Positions 43,289-51,419 of a DNA stretch of 64,000 bases are shown in pieces. Positions within the stretch are counted from its first letter, which is position 1, and each line of letters starts with the position of its first letter. The notes under the pieces were generated by a model. The model was not told where the DNA came from. It did no database searches and saw nothing but the letters and a program-made list of their open reading frames with translations. The DNA comes from AC-32 sp963813435. GTDB lineage: Bacteria > Actinomycetota > Thermoleophilia > Gaiellales > Gaiellaceae. The stretch is taken from the NCBI GenBank assembly GCA_963813435.1, contig CAWEYY010000003.1:1364001-1428000 (forward strand), written 5' to 3'. The position numbers and the translations under genes were made by a program.

Positions 43289-43744
43289 ATGACCGTGCCA
43301 ACCAATGAAAGGACGGCCTATCTGATGGCCAGTGCAAAAGATCGAGTTGCCGACGTCACCCCGTACGTCAAGCGGGCGATCCAGGACGAGGAGCTCCGCG
43401 AGAGCCTCAAGAGCGCCTACGCGACCGCGCGCAGCGTCTACGACGAGCTGCTGGGCGGGCGCACCGTGACCGCCGCGGCGACGCGGGTCGCCAGCGACCA
43501 GGACATCCAGGAGCAGCTGCGGTCCGCGATCGAGGACCTGCGCAGCGCCGCCGACCGGATCAAGGCTCCGCAAGAGGAGGCGAAGAAGGGCTTCAACGCA
43601 TCTCTCCTCCTGGTCGGGATCACGCTCGGGATCCTGTTCAACCCGGTGACAGGCCCGGACACGCGCCGCTGGCTGAAGGAGAGGATCTTCGGCTCGGACG
43701 AGGAGTTCGGCTACGGCGGCGGCTCGAACGGCGACACCGCCTAG
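43289..43744 (+). CDS. Small single-pass membrane protein of unknown function
   Basis: Not recognised. 151 residues from the ATG at 43289 (TATGCG 7 nt upstream); an ATG at 43325 with AAAGGA 11 nt before it would give a 139-residue form starting MASAKDRVADV. The middle is strongly helical and charged (ELRESLKSAYATARSVYDEL, DIQEQLRSAIEDLRSAADRI), followed by one membrane helix (NASLLLVGITLGILFNPVTG) and a short acidic Gly-rich tail. The layout resembles YtxH-type stress-envelope proteins. It follows lon, 28 bp apart. Confidence 0.65.
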   Translation: MTVPTNERTAYLMASAKDRVADVTPYVKRAIQDEELRESLKSAYATARSVYDELLGGRTVTAAATRVASDQDIQEQLRSAIEDLRSAADRIKAPQEEAKKGFNASLLLVGITLGILFNPVTGPDTRRWLKERIFGSDEEFGYGGGSNGDTA

Positions 43745-43760
43745 CCGCTAGCCGCTATCC

Positions 43761-44050
43761 GCGCGAGGCACCGCTTGCGGTGCCGTTTCAGGGCGCGCGG
43801 GCTTAGCCCGTGCGTCCGTCTGAAATGACCGGTCGAGGCGTACGGGTCGGCTAGCCGCGCGAGGCACCGCTTGCGGTGCCGCTTTCAGGGCGCGCGGGCT
43901 TAGCCCGTGCGTCCGTCTGAAATGACCGGTCGAGGCGTACGGGTCGGCTAGCCGCGCGAGGCACCGCTTGCGGTGCCGTTTTCAGGGCGCGCGGGCTTAG
44001 CCCGTGCGTCCGTCTGAAATGACCGGTCGAGGCCTACGGGTCGGCTAGCC
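43761..44050 (-). repeat. Three near-identical tandem copies of twin-hairpin repeat B (B4-B6)
   Basis: Units at 43761-43856, 43857-43953 and 43954-44050 (96, 97 and 97 bp), differing at only a few positions. Each has hairpin 2 GGCACCGCTTGCGGTGCC, hairpin 1 GCGCGGGCTTAGCCCGTGC, the core CGTCTGAAATGACCGGTCGA and a linker TACGGGTCGGCTAGCC. There are no spacers, so it is not CRISPR. The array fills the gap between two convergent genes and its last unit contains the TAG stop of the M23 gene. No protein gene lies in 43745-44044. Confidence 0.9.
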
Positions 44051-45511
44051 GCTGTCAGTACCGGCGTTTACGGGCGGGCTGAAGCCGAGCGACCTGAGCA
44101 GGGCCCCGTCGCCCTCTCCGGGCGCCTTGGGCGAGATCGCACGCTCCAGCGAGCCCGGGTCGAGGCCGCTCGCCGCGGAGATGTCCGAGACCTGCAGCAG
44201 GATCGCCGCCGGCTTCGGCGCCGGATCGGAGATCGCTCCCGCAGGAACCCAACCAGCGACGTTCTGGAAGCGGACGTCCTGGAGGTGCTTCCACGCAGTC
44301 AGGTACTGCGTCGGGTTCACCGCTCCGTCGTAGCCCATGAAGATCAGCGAGGCCGGATGCACCTCGAAGTGCAGGTGCGTCGGCGTCCCGGCCGCGTCGC
44401 CTGTGTTGCCGACGAAGCCGAGCACCTCGCCCGCCTTCACGTGCCTGCCGTTCTTCGCCAGCGGCGAGAAGGCCGAGAGGTGCGCGTAGTAGAACTCGTT
44501 GCCCTGCGAGTCGCGGAGCCACAGGCGGTTGCCGCCGATCTCGTTCCAGCCGACCGAGAAGACGATCCCGTCCGAGCAGGCGAGGATCGGTGCGCCCAGC
44601 GGCGCGAAGATGTCGTCGCCGTGGTGCCAGTTCCCGGGCACGTCGCCGCGGAAGGCGCCGTAGGTGTCGCCAAACGACGAAGGCCCGTAGACGGGGAACA
44701 CGTAGCCGCCGGCGGTCAGCCTCGGCTGCAGGTTCGAAGGAGCCGGGAGAAGGGGGCCGAGCTTGCCGGTCTTCGGGGATTTCGACGCGCGGCTCTTCTT
44801 CTTCGTTGCGCCAGGCGCGACGGGCTTCTGCTGCGCGGGACCCGCGGCCTGGACGTTGGTCTCCGCGTAGCCGACCTGGATCTCCGAGCCGGCGGGGAGG
44901 CCGCCGTGCGCGGCCGTCAGGTGGATGTCGAGCGCCGTGATGAAGCCGGCGAACGTCTGTGCGCCGGACGGGCGCGAGCTCGTGTCGGTGCCCCGCTCGA
45001 GCGTGATCATGTAGCCCCAGTCGCCGAGCGGGATCCGCGCGTTCGGGGACGCGGCAGCCGGTTGCCCGAAGACCATGAGGCCCGCGATGACCGACGGGGT
45101 GAGGCGCCCGATCGCGGTGCGGCCTTGCGTCGAGCCGGCCGCCTTCGCGCTCACGGAGTCCGCGGTGATCTCGCCGTCGAAGAGCGACACGGAGGCGGCC
45201 TCGCCGCTCGCGCGGGCGATCGCGCGTGAGCCGACGTCGCTCGTGGCCGAGCTCGTGATCGCGCCGGTCTTCGCGACGGACCCGTCCTCGGGGTACGAGA
45301 AGCCTGCGCCGAACGAGACCTTGTAGGGCGGCGCCGAGACGAGCCCGCCCTGCGCGCCCGGCTCTCCCGGCACGACGACGCGGATCGAGAACGCCCGCGC
45401 GGTTGCGCCCGCACCCGCGCTGGACCCGCCCGCCCCGGCCGAGCCGGTGGTGAGCAGCAGAACCCCGAAGAGCACGAAGAAGACGAGCCGCCTGGCCATC
45501 TTCCTCGCCAT
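44045..45511 (-). CDS. Secreted M23-family peptidase (LytM-like)
   Basis: 488 residues. Signal peptide MARKMARRLVFFVLFGVLLL (ATG at 45511), a long Ala/Gly/Ser-rich middle region of unknown fold, a Lys/Pro-rich linker (about residue 235-260), then a C-terminal M23 domain: YGAFRGDVPGNWHHGDDIFA (zinc His and Asp), ILACSDGIVF, EFYYAHLSAFSPL and TPTHLHFEVHP with the HxH zinc motif. The family cuts peptidoglycan cross-bridges; the metal ligands look complete, so it may be active. The stop codon is within the repeat array. Confidence 0.88.
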   Translation of the reverse strand: MARKMARRLVFFVLFGVLLLTTGSAGAGGSSAGAGATARAFSIRVVVPGEPGAQGGLVSAPPYKVSFGAGFSYPEDGSVAKTGAITSSATSDVGSRAIARASGEAASVSLFDGEITADSVSAKAAGSTQGRTAIGRLTPSVIAGLMVFGQPAAASPNARIPLGDWGYMITLERGTDTSSRPSGAQTFAGFITALDIHLTAAHGGLPAGSEIQVGYAETNVQAAGPAQQKPVAPGATKKKSRASKSPKTGKLGPLLPAPSNLQPRLTAGGYVFPVYGPSSFGDTYGAFRGDVPGNWHHGDDIFAPLGAPILACSDGIVFSVGWNEIGGNRLWLRDSQGNEFYYAHLSAFSPLAKNGRHVKAGEVLGFVGNTGDAAGTPTHLHFEVHPASLIFMGYDGAVNPTQYLTAWKHLQDVRFQNVAGWVPAGAISDPAPKPAAILLQVSDISAASGLDPGSLERAISPKAPGEGDGALLRSLGFSPPVNAGTDSG

Positions 45512-45549
45512 TATGGTCGAATCTCCGAACGAACTCGACCGCGCCCCAG

Positions 45550-46350
45550 TCAGGCGCGCGCGCGAATGGTCTCGAGCACGACGGACGCCAGGAAGAGCCC
45601 GGTCGCCGTCAGCACCACCGTCCCGCCCGGTGGAAGGTTCGCGTAGTACGAGATCGTGAGGCCCGCAAGCACCGAGCCGAGCCCCATTCCGACCGCGAGG
45701 CCCATCGTCGAGCGCATGCTCCAGGCGACCCGCTGCGCCGCGATCACCGGGAGCACCATCAGCGCCGCGATCAGCAGGATCCCGACCACGCGCATCGAGA
45801 TCCCGATCGTCAGCGCCGCGAGCATGGCAACCGTGCCGTTCAGCCACGTCACGGGCAGCCCCGAGACCCGCGCGCCTTCCTCGTCGATCGCCACCGCGAG
45901 CAGGGAGCGCAGCAGGATCGCGACCAGGACGAGCGCCGCGAAACCGAGCACGGCGATCGTGACGAGATCGTGCCGGGTGACGGTCAGGATCGACCCGAAC
46001 AGGTACGTGAAGAGGTTCGCGTTCAGCGCTCCGGCGGCCGAGATCAGCACCACCCCCGCGGCGATCCCCGTATAGAAGACGAGCGCGAGCGCCTGGTCGC
46101 CGGCCGCTTTCCGGTGCGCGCGGAGCCACTCGATCGCCGCCGCGCCGACGATCGCCGCTGCGAGCGCTGTCCAGACCGGCGAGATGCCGAGCAGGTAGCC
46201 GGCCGCGACCCCGGCGAAGGCGACGTGGCCGATCCCGTCGCCGATCAGGCTCATCTGCCGCTGGACGAGGAAGAAGCCGACGACCGGCGCCAGGAGCCCG
46301 ATCACGACGCCCGCGGCCAGCGCCAGCCGCATGAACTCGAACTCAAACAT
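45550..46350 (-). CDS. znuB: Zinc/manganese ABC transporter permease ZnuB
   Basis: 266 residues, about eight membrane helices. ABC-3 family signatures are FFLVQRQMSLIGDGIGHVAF and GDQALALVFYTGIAAGVVLI; the first contains the conserved SLIGDGIGH loop that contacts the ATPase. SMRVVGILLIAALMVLPVIA and VLPVIAAQRVAW follow. ATG at 46350 overlaps the znuC end by 8 bp. Metal specificity (zinc versus manganese) is inferred from the adjacent Zur-like regulator. Confidence 0.92.
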   Translation of the reverse strand: MFEFEFMRLALAAGVVIGLLAPVVGFFLVQRQMSLIGDGIGHVAFAGVAAGYLLGISPVWTALAAAIVGAAAIEWLRAHRKAAGDQALALVFYTGIAAGVVLISAAGALNANLFTYLFGSILTVTRHDLVTIAVLGFAALVLVAILLRSLLAVAIDEEGARVSGLPVTWLNGTVAMLAALTIGISMRVVGILLIAALMVLPVIAAQRVAWSMRSTMGLAVGMGLGSVLAGLTISYYANLPPGGTVVLTATGLFLASVVLETIRARA

Positions 46351-47059
46351 GCGTGTGCGAGGGGTCGTGCCACAGGCCGGGGAGCTTCGCGGGCGAGCCG
46401 TCGAAGACGATCGTCTCGCGCACGAGCACGAGCCTCTGGACGACGTGCTCGATCGCGCCGAACTCGTGCGAGACGAACAGGACCGTGACGCCGAGCTCGC
46501 CGTGCAGGCGGGCGAGCAGATCGGCGAGCGCCTCCTGTGCCTCGACATCGACCCCGGCCGTCGGCTCGTCGAGCGCGAGCAGCTTCGGGCCGGCGACGAG
46601 CGCCTTGGCGATGAACGCACGCTGCTGCTGGCCGCCGGAGAGGCTCCTGACCGGGCGCTTGGCGAGCGCCGAGAGGCCGACCCGCTCGATCGCCTCGTCG
46701 ATCGCCCCGCGGTCGGCGGCATTCAGGCGGCCGAAGAGGTTGAGCGGGGAGCGGCCGGCGGCCACGACCTCGCGGACGGTGGCGGGTGCCTGCACGCCGA
46801 GCTGCGCGCGCTGGGCGAGATAGCCGAGCTTCGGCCGGTCGGAGAAGCGGTCCGCAGGCTCGCCGAAGAGGAGCGCACGCCCGCTCGTCGGGCGCTCGAG
46901 GCCGAGCGCAATCCGGAGCAGCGTCGTCTTCCCTCCGCCGTTCGGCCCGGCGATCGCCAGAAACTCGCCCTCGGCGACCTCGAGGTCGACGTCGCGCAGC
47001 ACGGTCGGCCCGCGCTCATAGGCGAAGTCGACCTTGTCGAACTCGACCGCTAGCGGCAT
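46343..47059 (-). CDS. znuC: Zinc/manganese ABC transporter ATPase ZnuC
   Basis: 238 residues: Walker A GPNGGGKTTLL (about 39-49), Q-loop region in LGYLAQRAQLGV, signature RSLSGGQQQRAFIAKAL, Walker B LLALDEPTAGVD and switch His in FVSHEFGAI. Drives metal uptake with ZnuB and the binding protein ZnuA. Overlaps both neighbours (10 bp and 8 bp), so the three genes are one operon. Confidence 0.94.
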   Translation of the reverse strand: MPLAVEFDKVDFAYERGPTVLRDVDLEVAEGEFLAIAGPNGGGKTTLLRIALGLERPTSGRALLFGEPADRFSDRPKLGYLAQRAQLGVQAPATVREVVAAGRSPLNLFGRLNAADRGAIDEAIERVGLSALAKRPVRSLSGGQQQRAFIAKALVAGPKLLALDEPTAGVDVEAQEALADLLARLHGELGVTVLFVSHEFGAIEHVVQRLVLVRETIVFDGSPAKLPGLWHDPSHTHV

Positions 47060-47892
47060 CCGAGCGCACCCCGCAGCGCGCGCAGGTTGTTGCGCATCAG
47101 GGTCAAGTAGCTGGCGCCGCGCGACTGCTCGGGCGGAGTCAGCCCCTCGATCGGGTCGAGGACCGCCGCCTTTGCTCCCGCGTCACGCGCCACGGTCTGC
47201 GCGAGGCGCGGCGAGACGAGGCGCTCGAAGAACACGGTCGTCACGTGCTCACGGCGGACGAGGTCGATTAGCGAGGCCAGGCGCTTCGGGCTCGGCTCCG
47301 ACTCCGGATCGATCCCGGTGATCGCGATCTGGCGGAGGTGATAGCGGGCGGCGAGATACCCGAACGCGGCGTGGCTCGTGACGAAGTCGCGGTGGGCGCA
47401 GTGGGCAAGGCCCGTGCGGTAGTCGCGGTCGAGGGAGAGGACCCGCGCGGCGAGCTCGTTCGCGCGCTCGCGGTTGCCGAGCGCGGCCCCGACCCGCCTC
47501 ACGATCCGTGCGAAGAGCACGGGGTCGAGCCAGACGTGCGGATCGGTCTTGCCCGACTCCTCGTGGAGCCCGAGGCCCGCGAGCACGTCGATCCGCTTGC
47601 CCTTCGCGCCGTCGAGCGCCTCTTCGACTGCCGGCTGGAAGCCGTGCGAGAGGTAGAGGACGACGTCGGCCGTCTGGATGCGGGCCACGTCGCCGGGGGT
47701 GAGCTCGACGTCGTGCGGCTCGGCTCCTGGGGGCGTCAGGTTGGTCACGTCGACCTTCGGCCCGCCGATCTGCTCGGCGACGAACGCGAGCGGGTAGAAG
47801 GAGGCGACCACCGTCGTCTTCCCCTTGGCTCCGGTGGCCGGCCCGCACCCGGCCACGACCACGGTGAGCAGCGAGACAAGAACGATTCTCAT
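47050..47892 (-). CDS. znuA: Zinc-binding lipoprotein ZnuA
   Basis: 280 residues from the ATG at 47892. Lipobox VVAGC (Cys16) marks a surface lipoprotein. The cluster-9 binding-protein fold is clear: VVASFYPLAFVAEQIGG, PPGAEPHDVELTP (metal His), YLSHGFQP, DPHVWLDPVLFARIV (metal His) and HAAFGYLAARY. The long His-rich loop typical of zinc-specific ZnuA is missing, so manganese cannot be excluded by sequence; the divergent Zur-like gene and operator favour zinc. Confidence 0.9.
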   Translation of the reverse strand: MRIVLVSLLTVVVAGCGPATGAKGKTTVVASFYPLAFVAEQIGGPKVDVTNLTPPGAEPHDVELTPGDVARIQTADVVLYLSHGFQPAVEEALDGAKGKRIDVLAGLGLHEESGKTDPHVWLDPVLFARIVRRVGAALGNRERANELAARVLSLDRDYRTGLAHCAHRDFVTSHAAFGYLAARYHLRQIAITGIDPESEPSPKRLASLIDLVRREHVTTVFFERLVSPRLAQTVARDAGAKAAVLDPIEGLTPPEQSRGASYLTLMRNNLRALRGALGCR

Positions 47893-47902
47893 CGAGCTGA
47901 AG

Positions 47903-47934
47903 ACGATAATCGTTCTCGTCAACGTTGTCGAGAA
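47903..47934. promoter_or_regulatory. Palindromic operator between znuA and the Fur-family gene
   Basis: ACGATAATCGT (47903-47913) is a perfect 11-bp palindrome. It overlaps TTCTCGTCAACGTTGTCGAG-like sequence (47913-47934), a 22-bp inverted repeat with two mismatches. The region is between divergent znuA and zur, so a Zur repressor probably controls both. Confidence 0.6.
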
Positions 47935-47938
47935 CCGT

Positions 47939-47944
47939 TACCAT
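47939..47944 (+). promoter_or_regulatory. Putative -10 box (TACCAT) for zur
   Basis: TACCAT, 6 nt before the zur ATG, no Shine-Dalgarno; it lies just after the palindromic operator. Confidence 0.4.
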
Positions 47945-47950
47945 CTTCGA

Positions 47951-48385
47951 ATGGCCGGGACGGAGTGGTCGGAGCGGGCGATGGCGGAGCTGCGCACGGC
48001 GGGGTACCGGCGCGGGGCAGCCCGCAGGCGCGTCATCGACTACCTCGACCGACAGGAGTGCTGCGTCGGCGCGCAGGAGATCCACCGGGCGCTCGGCTCG
48101 CGCGGCGAGCGGGTCGGCCTGGCGAGCGTCTACCGCGTGCTCGAGGTGCTCTCCGACAAGCGGCTGGTGCAGCGGGTCGACCTCGGCGACGGCGTCGCGC
48201 GGTTCGAGCCCGTCCGCGACTCGGTCGAGCATCACCATCACCTCGTCTGCGACGACTGCGGGAAGATCGAGGCCTTCGCCGACCAGCGGCTCGAACGGGT
48301 GCTGCGGGACGTCGAGGCGAACAGCGGCTACGCCGTCGCCGGCCACGACATCGTCCTGCGCGGCGCGTGCGCCGCGTGCAGATAA
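47951..48385 (+). CDS. zur: Fur-family regulator, probable zinc uptake regulator
   Basis: 144 residues: winged-helix DNA-binding half (GAQEIHRALGSRGERVGLAS, VYRVLEVLSDKRLVQRVDLG) and a metal-sensing half with HHHHLVCDDCGKIEAF and a C-terminal CAAC. These supply the regulatory and structural zinc sites of Fur proteins. The divergent znuABC operon and the palindromes between them point to Zur rather than Fur or PerR. It probably represses its own promoter too, since the operator abuts its -10 box. Confidence 0.9.
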   Translation: MAGTEWSERAMAELRTAGYRRGAARRRVIDYLDRQECCVGAQEIHRALGSRGERVGLASVYRVLEVLSDKRLVQRVDLGDGVARFEPVRDSVEHHHHLVCDDCGKIEAFADQRLERVLRDVEANSGYAVAGHDIVLRGACAACR

Positions 48386-48398
48386 ACGGACGCGCGCC

Positions 48399-48779
48399 TT
48401 AGGCCGGCGCGGGCCGGCGAAGCGCGTGGCGGGCGACTTGCGCCGCGACGACGAGCATCAGCACGCCGAACAGGCGGCGTAGCGCATCCTCGGGTAACGC
48501 CTCGGCGATCTGCACTCCGACCTCCACGCCGACGATCGAGGCGACGCCGACGATCAGCGCTTGGCGCCAGCGGACGTTGCCGTAGCGCTGCTGACGCCAG
48601 ACACCGACGGCCGCGGCCGGGAGGATCGCGAGCAGGCTCGTTGCCTCAGCGTGGATCTGCGTCAGGCCGAGGACGAGCGTCAGGGTCGGCACGAACAGGA
48701 TCCCGCCGCCGATGCCGAAGAGCCCGGCGAGCACGCCCGCGAGAGCGCCGAGAGCGCCGGCGAGGAGGAGCGCCCACAT
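48399..48779 (-). CDS. Half-size TauE/SafE-family membrane protein (second of a pair)
   Basis: 126 residues with about four helices: LLLAGALGALAGVLAGLFGI, GGGILFVPTLTLVLGLTQ and LFGVLMLVVAAQVARHAL. The GIGGGILFVP motif is the signature of the TauE/SafE fold. Full-length members are about 250 residues with two such repeats; this is one repeat. Its ATG shares a base with the stop of the first half (TGATG). The two products probably pair to make one transporter of an organosulfur or organic anion; the substrate is unknown. Confidence 0.8.
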   Translation of the reverse strand: MWALLLAGALGALAGVLAGLFGIGGGILFVPTLTLVLGLTQIHAEATSLLAILPAAAVGVWRQQRYGNVRWRQALIVGVASIVGVEVGVQIAEALPEDALRRLFGVLMLVVAAQVARHALRRPAPA

Positions 48780-49120
48780 CAGACGAGCATCCGCGCCCCT
48801 ACCACCGCGAGCAGGGCCGCGAAGGCGAGGGACAGGGTCCGGTTGGCAAGGCGCTGCTGGAAGGCGGTTCCCACAACCACTCCGAGCACGGCCGGGATGC
48901 CGACGACCGCCGCCGCGGCCGGCTTCACCTCCCCGTGGATGCTGTACGTGACCGCTCCGACGAGCGCGATGACGAAGACCGCTGCGAGCGAGGTCGCCAT
49001 CGCCGGGCGCTCGCCGAAGCGGACGGCCAGGATCAGGAGCGGCACGATGACGATCCCACCACCCACGCCGAACAGCGCGCTGAAGAGACCCGCGACGAGA
49101 CCGATGACGACGAGCCGCAC
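48779..49120 (-). CDS. Half-size TauE/SafE-family membrane protein (first of a pair)
   Basis: 113 residues with about four helices: LVVIGLVAGLFSALFGVGGG, IVIVPLLILAVRFGER, MATSLAAVFVIALVGAVTYS and AFAALLAVVGARML. FGVGGGIVIVP is the same signature as in the second half, so the two are the usual internal repeats made as separate chains. GTG start at 49120. Neighbours are zur and otsB; no sulfur-metabolism gene is close. Confidence 0.8.
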   Translation of the reverse strand: MRLVVIGLVAGLFSALFGVGGGIVIVPLLILAVRFGERPAMATSLAAVFVIALVGAVTYSIHGEVKPAAAAVVGIPAVLGVVVGTAFQQRLANRTLSLAFAALLAVVGARMLV

Positions 49121-49178
49121 CCGGCTAGTGCCCTTCTCGGTAGGAGCGCGAGTTCGTTGTCATCCCAGACGGTGCGTT

Positions 49179-49240
49179 GGACGGCCGCGCCGGCAAAGCC
49201 GGCACGGCCTCTTTTGGTCGGAGTCGCAAGCGACCGCCTT
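49179..49240 (+). repeat. Twin-hairpin repeat, version A (copy A5)
   Basis: GGACGGCCGCGCCGGCAAAG, CCGGCACGGCCTC, GGTCGGAGTCGCAAGCGACC. Lies between the TauE gene start and otsB, and ends at the first base of the TATTCT box of otsB. Confidence 0.75.
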
Positions 49241-49245
49241 ATTCT
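49240..49245 (+). promoter_or_regulatory. Putative -10 box (TATTCT) for otsB
   Basis: TATTCT, 7 nt before the otsB GTG, no Shine-Dalgarno; abuts repeat A5. Confidence 0.4.
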
Positions 49246-49252
49246 GGGGCCT

Positions 49253-49969
49253 GTGAAGGATGGGACCGCGCTGCTCGCCCCCCTCGCCGCAGATCCGGCG
49301 CAGGCGGCAATCATGCTCGATGTCGACGGGACGCTGGCCCCGATCGTCGCGCGCCCCGATCTCGCAGAGGTCCCCGACGAGGCGCGGGCCGAGGTGGCCC
49401 GGCTGGCGGGCAGGTACGCGCTCGTCGCCTGCATCAGCGGCCGGCCGGGCGAGGATGCGCGTCAGCTCGTCGGCGTGGACGGCGTCGTCTACGTCGGGAC
49501 ACATGGGCTCGAGCTTGCGCCCGAGGCCGAGCGCTGGCGGGAGGAGCTGCGCCCGTTCGCCCAGGTCGACTGGCCGTGGCTCGAGGACAAGGGCCTGACG
49601 GTCGCCCTCCACTGGCGCGAGGCGCCGGACGATGCGGCCGCGCGCACCGAGCTCGAAGGCGTGGCCGTGCGAGCGCGTGACGCTGGGCTTGTGGCTCACT
49701 GGGGACGGAAGGTGCTCGAGCTGCGGCCGCCGGTCGATGCGGACAAGGGAACCGCTGTGCGCGCGCTCCTCGAGTCACGCGGCCTGCGGCGCGCGCTCTA
49801 TGCAGGCGACGACGCGACCGACCTCGACGCGTTCAGCGGGCTCGACGGCTGCGAGGTGGCGGTTCGCGTGGCCATCGTGTCTGCCGAGTCGCCCAGCGGG
49901 CTGCGCGAGGCCGCGGATCTGGTCGTCGGCTCGCCGGCCGAGCTGGTCGAGGTCTTGCGCCGCCTCTAG
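49253..49969 (+). CDS. otsB: Trehalose-6-phosphate phosphatase
   Basis: Removes phosphate from trehalose-6-phosphate. 238 residues of the HAD superfamily: catalytic MLDVDGTLAP (Asp23 and Asp25), ACISGRPGED, HWREAPDD, ADKGTAVRALL (Lys) and GDDATDLDAF. No otsA synthase is adjacent. A GTG start at 49253 fits the -10 box. The 3' end overlaps the convergent EamA gene by 4 bp. Confidence 0.92.
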   Translation: MKDGTALLAPLAADPAQAAIMLDVDGTLAPIVARPDLAEVPDEARAEVARLAGRYALVACISGRPGEDARQLVGVDGVVYVGTHGLELAPEAERWREELRPFAQVDWPWLEDKGLTVALHWREAPDDAAARTELEGVAVRARDAGLVAHWGRKVLELRPPVDADKGTAVRALLESRGLRRALYAGDDATDLDAFSGLDGCEVAVRVAIVSAESPSGLREAADLVVGSPAELVEVLRRL

Positions 49970-50772
49970 GAGAGCGCCAGCAGCGCGACGCCCACCGCGA
50001 CCAGGACGGATCCCGCAAGGCGCACCGGGCCGACGCGTTCCTTCAATACCACGGCGGCGAGCACGGTCGCGATCACGACGCTCGTCTCGCGGACGGCGGC
50101 CACGGCGGGCGCGCTGGCCAATCGCAACGCGAGCAGCACGAGCAGGTACGCCACGGCCGAGGCGACCCCGATCGCCACCGTAGCGGGCCCGAACGCCTTC
50201 GCGTACCGCTGCCGCCCGACGAACAGCGGATAGGCGACCGCCGGAGGGAGTAGCACGAGCATGAGATAGGGCGCCGCGTTCGCGTGGTGAATCCCGTAGC
50301 GGTCGGCGACCGTGTACCCGGCGATAACCGCGGCGATCAGCGCGCCGGCCAGAAGACCGCCGAGGCTGCCACTGAAGCCTCGGACGAGCAGCACCCCGGC
50401 GGCAACGGCCAGGACCCCGGCGACCTCGCCGGCCGAGGGCCACGACAACGCGACGATCACGCTGAGGATCAGCACGAGCACCGGCGCGAGCCCGCGCGCC
50501 ACCGGGTAGACGACGCTCAGCTCGTAGCGGCGGTAGGCGGCGACCAGGAGGACCACGTAGACCAGCTCCAGCGTCCCGGAGATCACGATGAACGGGATCG
50601 CCGCGCTCTCCACGCGCCAGGTCAGGGCAGCCGGCACGACCGCCGAGAGCACCACGACGGAGACTCCGACCGCGGCGGCCGCCTCCGTGTCGTGCTCGCG
50701 GGCGAGGAGGAGGTTCCAGAGCGCGTGGAGCAGGGCCGCCGCGAGCGCGAGCGCCAGCGCGTCGAGCGGCAT
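49966..50772 (-). CDS. EamA/DMT-family transporter
   Basis: 268 residues with about ten predicted membrane helices in two EamA halves (ALLHALWNLLLAREHD near residues 13-28; PAVAAVRETSVVIATVLAAV and LAGSVLVAVGVALLAL in the second half). The YPVARGLAPVLVLILS segment is typical of the drug/metabolite exporter family. Substrate unknown. It is divergent from the NUDIX gene. Confidence 0.85.
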   Translation of the reverse strand: MPLDALALALAAALLHALWNLLLAREHDTEAAAAVGVSVVVLSAVVPAALTWRVESAAIPFIVISGTLELVYVVLLVAAYRRYELSVVYPVARGLAPVLVLILSVIVALSWPSAGEVAGVLAVAAGVLLVRGFSGSLGGLLAGALIAAVIAGYTVADRYGIHHANAAPYLMLVLLPPAVAYPLFVGRQRYAKAFGPATVAIGVASAVAYLLVLLALRLASAPAVAAVRETSVVIATVLAAVVLKERVGPVRLAGSVLVAVGVALLALS

Positions 50773-50812
50773 CTACTGGCGCGACCGGCAGGCTCGGAGC
50801 ACGGCGCGACCG

Positions 50813-50818
50813 TACCAT
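50813..50818 (+). promoter_or_regulatory. Putative -10 box (TACCAT) for the NUDIX gene
   Basis: TACCAT, 7 nt before the GTG start, no Shine-Dalgarno. Confidence 0.4.
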
Positions 50819-50825
50819 CGGCGGA

Positions 50826-51386
50826 GTGCACGTCACAGAGGCCGTCCTCGAGTCGCTCGCGGAGCGTTACGGCGCGCCGGACAGCCTGCGCTGGGAGGGA
50901 ATGGTCAGCCGCCAGGAGTTCGCCCTGGCCGGCAGCGCGCCCGAGCGACGCCACGACGTGACGTTCTTCGTGTTCGATCCCGAGGAGCGGCTCGCCCTCA
51001 TCCAGAAGCCGTCCTATCCGCCGAGCGTCTGGCGCCCGCCCGGCGGCGGCGTGCGGGAGGACGAGCAGTTCGAGGCCGGTGTCCAGCGCGAGGCGCTCGA
51101 GGAGCTCGGCATCGAGATCGCGCTCGACCGGTTCCTCGTCAGCTCCGAGGCGGTCTTTCGCTCGGAGGGCGAGGTGATCGAGTGGCGTACGTTGGTCTTC
51201 GGCGCGCGAACGGACGCGAACGCGCTCGAACCGGTCGACACCCGCGAGATCGCGGCTGCCCGCTGGGGCACGACCGGCGAGCTGGCAGGCCCGCTACGTG
51301 CGGCGATGCTCGCCACGGGTAGAGCCCTCTGGCGCTACCGCGTGGCTCTGCACGACGCCACCCTGGCCGTTTTGGACAGGTCCTAG
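50826..51386 (+). CDS. NUDIX hydrolase
   Basis: 186 residues. The Nudix box GGGVREDEQFEAGVQREALE followed by ELGI matches the G-x5-E-x7-R-E-U-x-E-E-x-G-U pattern, so it should bind magnesium and cleave a nucleoside diphosphate linked to some group X. An N-terminal about 40-residue extension and C-terminal helix are family-specific additions. Substrate unknown. A hairpin covers its last codons and 3' side. Confidence 0.88.
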   Translation: MHVTEAVLESLAERYGAPDSLRWEGMVSRQEFALAGSAPERRHDVTFFVFDPEERLALIQKPSYPPSVWRPPGGGVREDEQFEAGVQREALEELGIEIALDRFLVSSEAVFRSEGEVIEWRTLVFGARTDANALEPVDTREIAAARWGTTGELAGPLRAAMLATGRALWRYRVALHDATLAVLDRS

Positions 51387-51416
51387 GGCCTGTCCCCGGG
51401 ACATGGCCGAAACGGC
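51366..51416. terminator. Possible bidirectional terminator between convergent genes
   Basis: Nested inverted repeats: outer GCCGTTT/AAACGGC (51366-51372 and 51410-51416), inner GGACAGG/CCTGTCC (51374-51380 and 51389-51395). The T-rich and A-rich outer arms suit termination in both directions, between the NUDIX gene and the convergent decarboxylase gene. Confidence 0.5.
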
Positions 51417-51419
51417 GCC

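Noticed and set aside
43761..44050. CRISPR array
   Set aside because: The repeated unit is 96-97 bp and contiguous, with no unique spacers and no cas genes nearby.
47050..47892. Manganese rather than zinc binding protein
   Set aside because: Not excluded by sequence (His-rich loop missing), but the divergent Fur-family gene with Zur-like palindromes makes zinc more likely.
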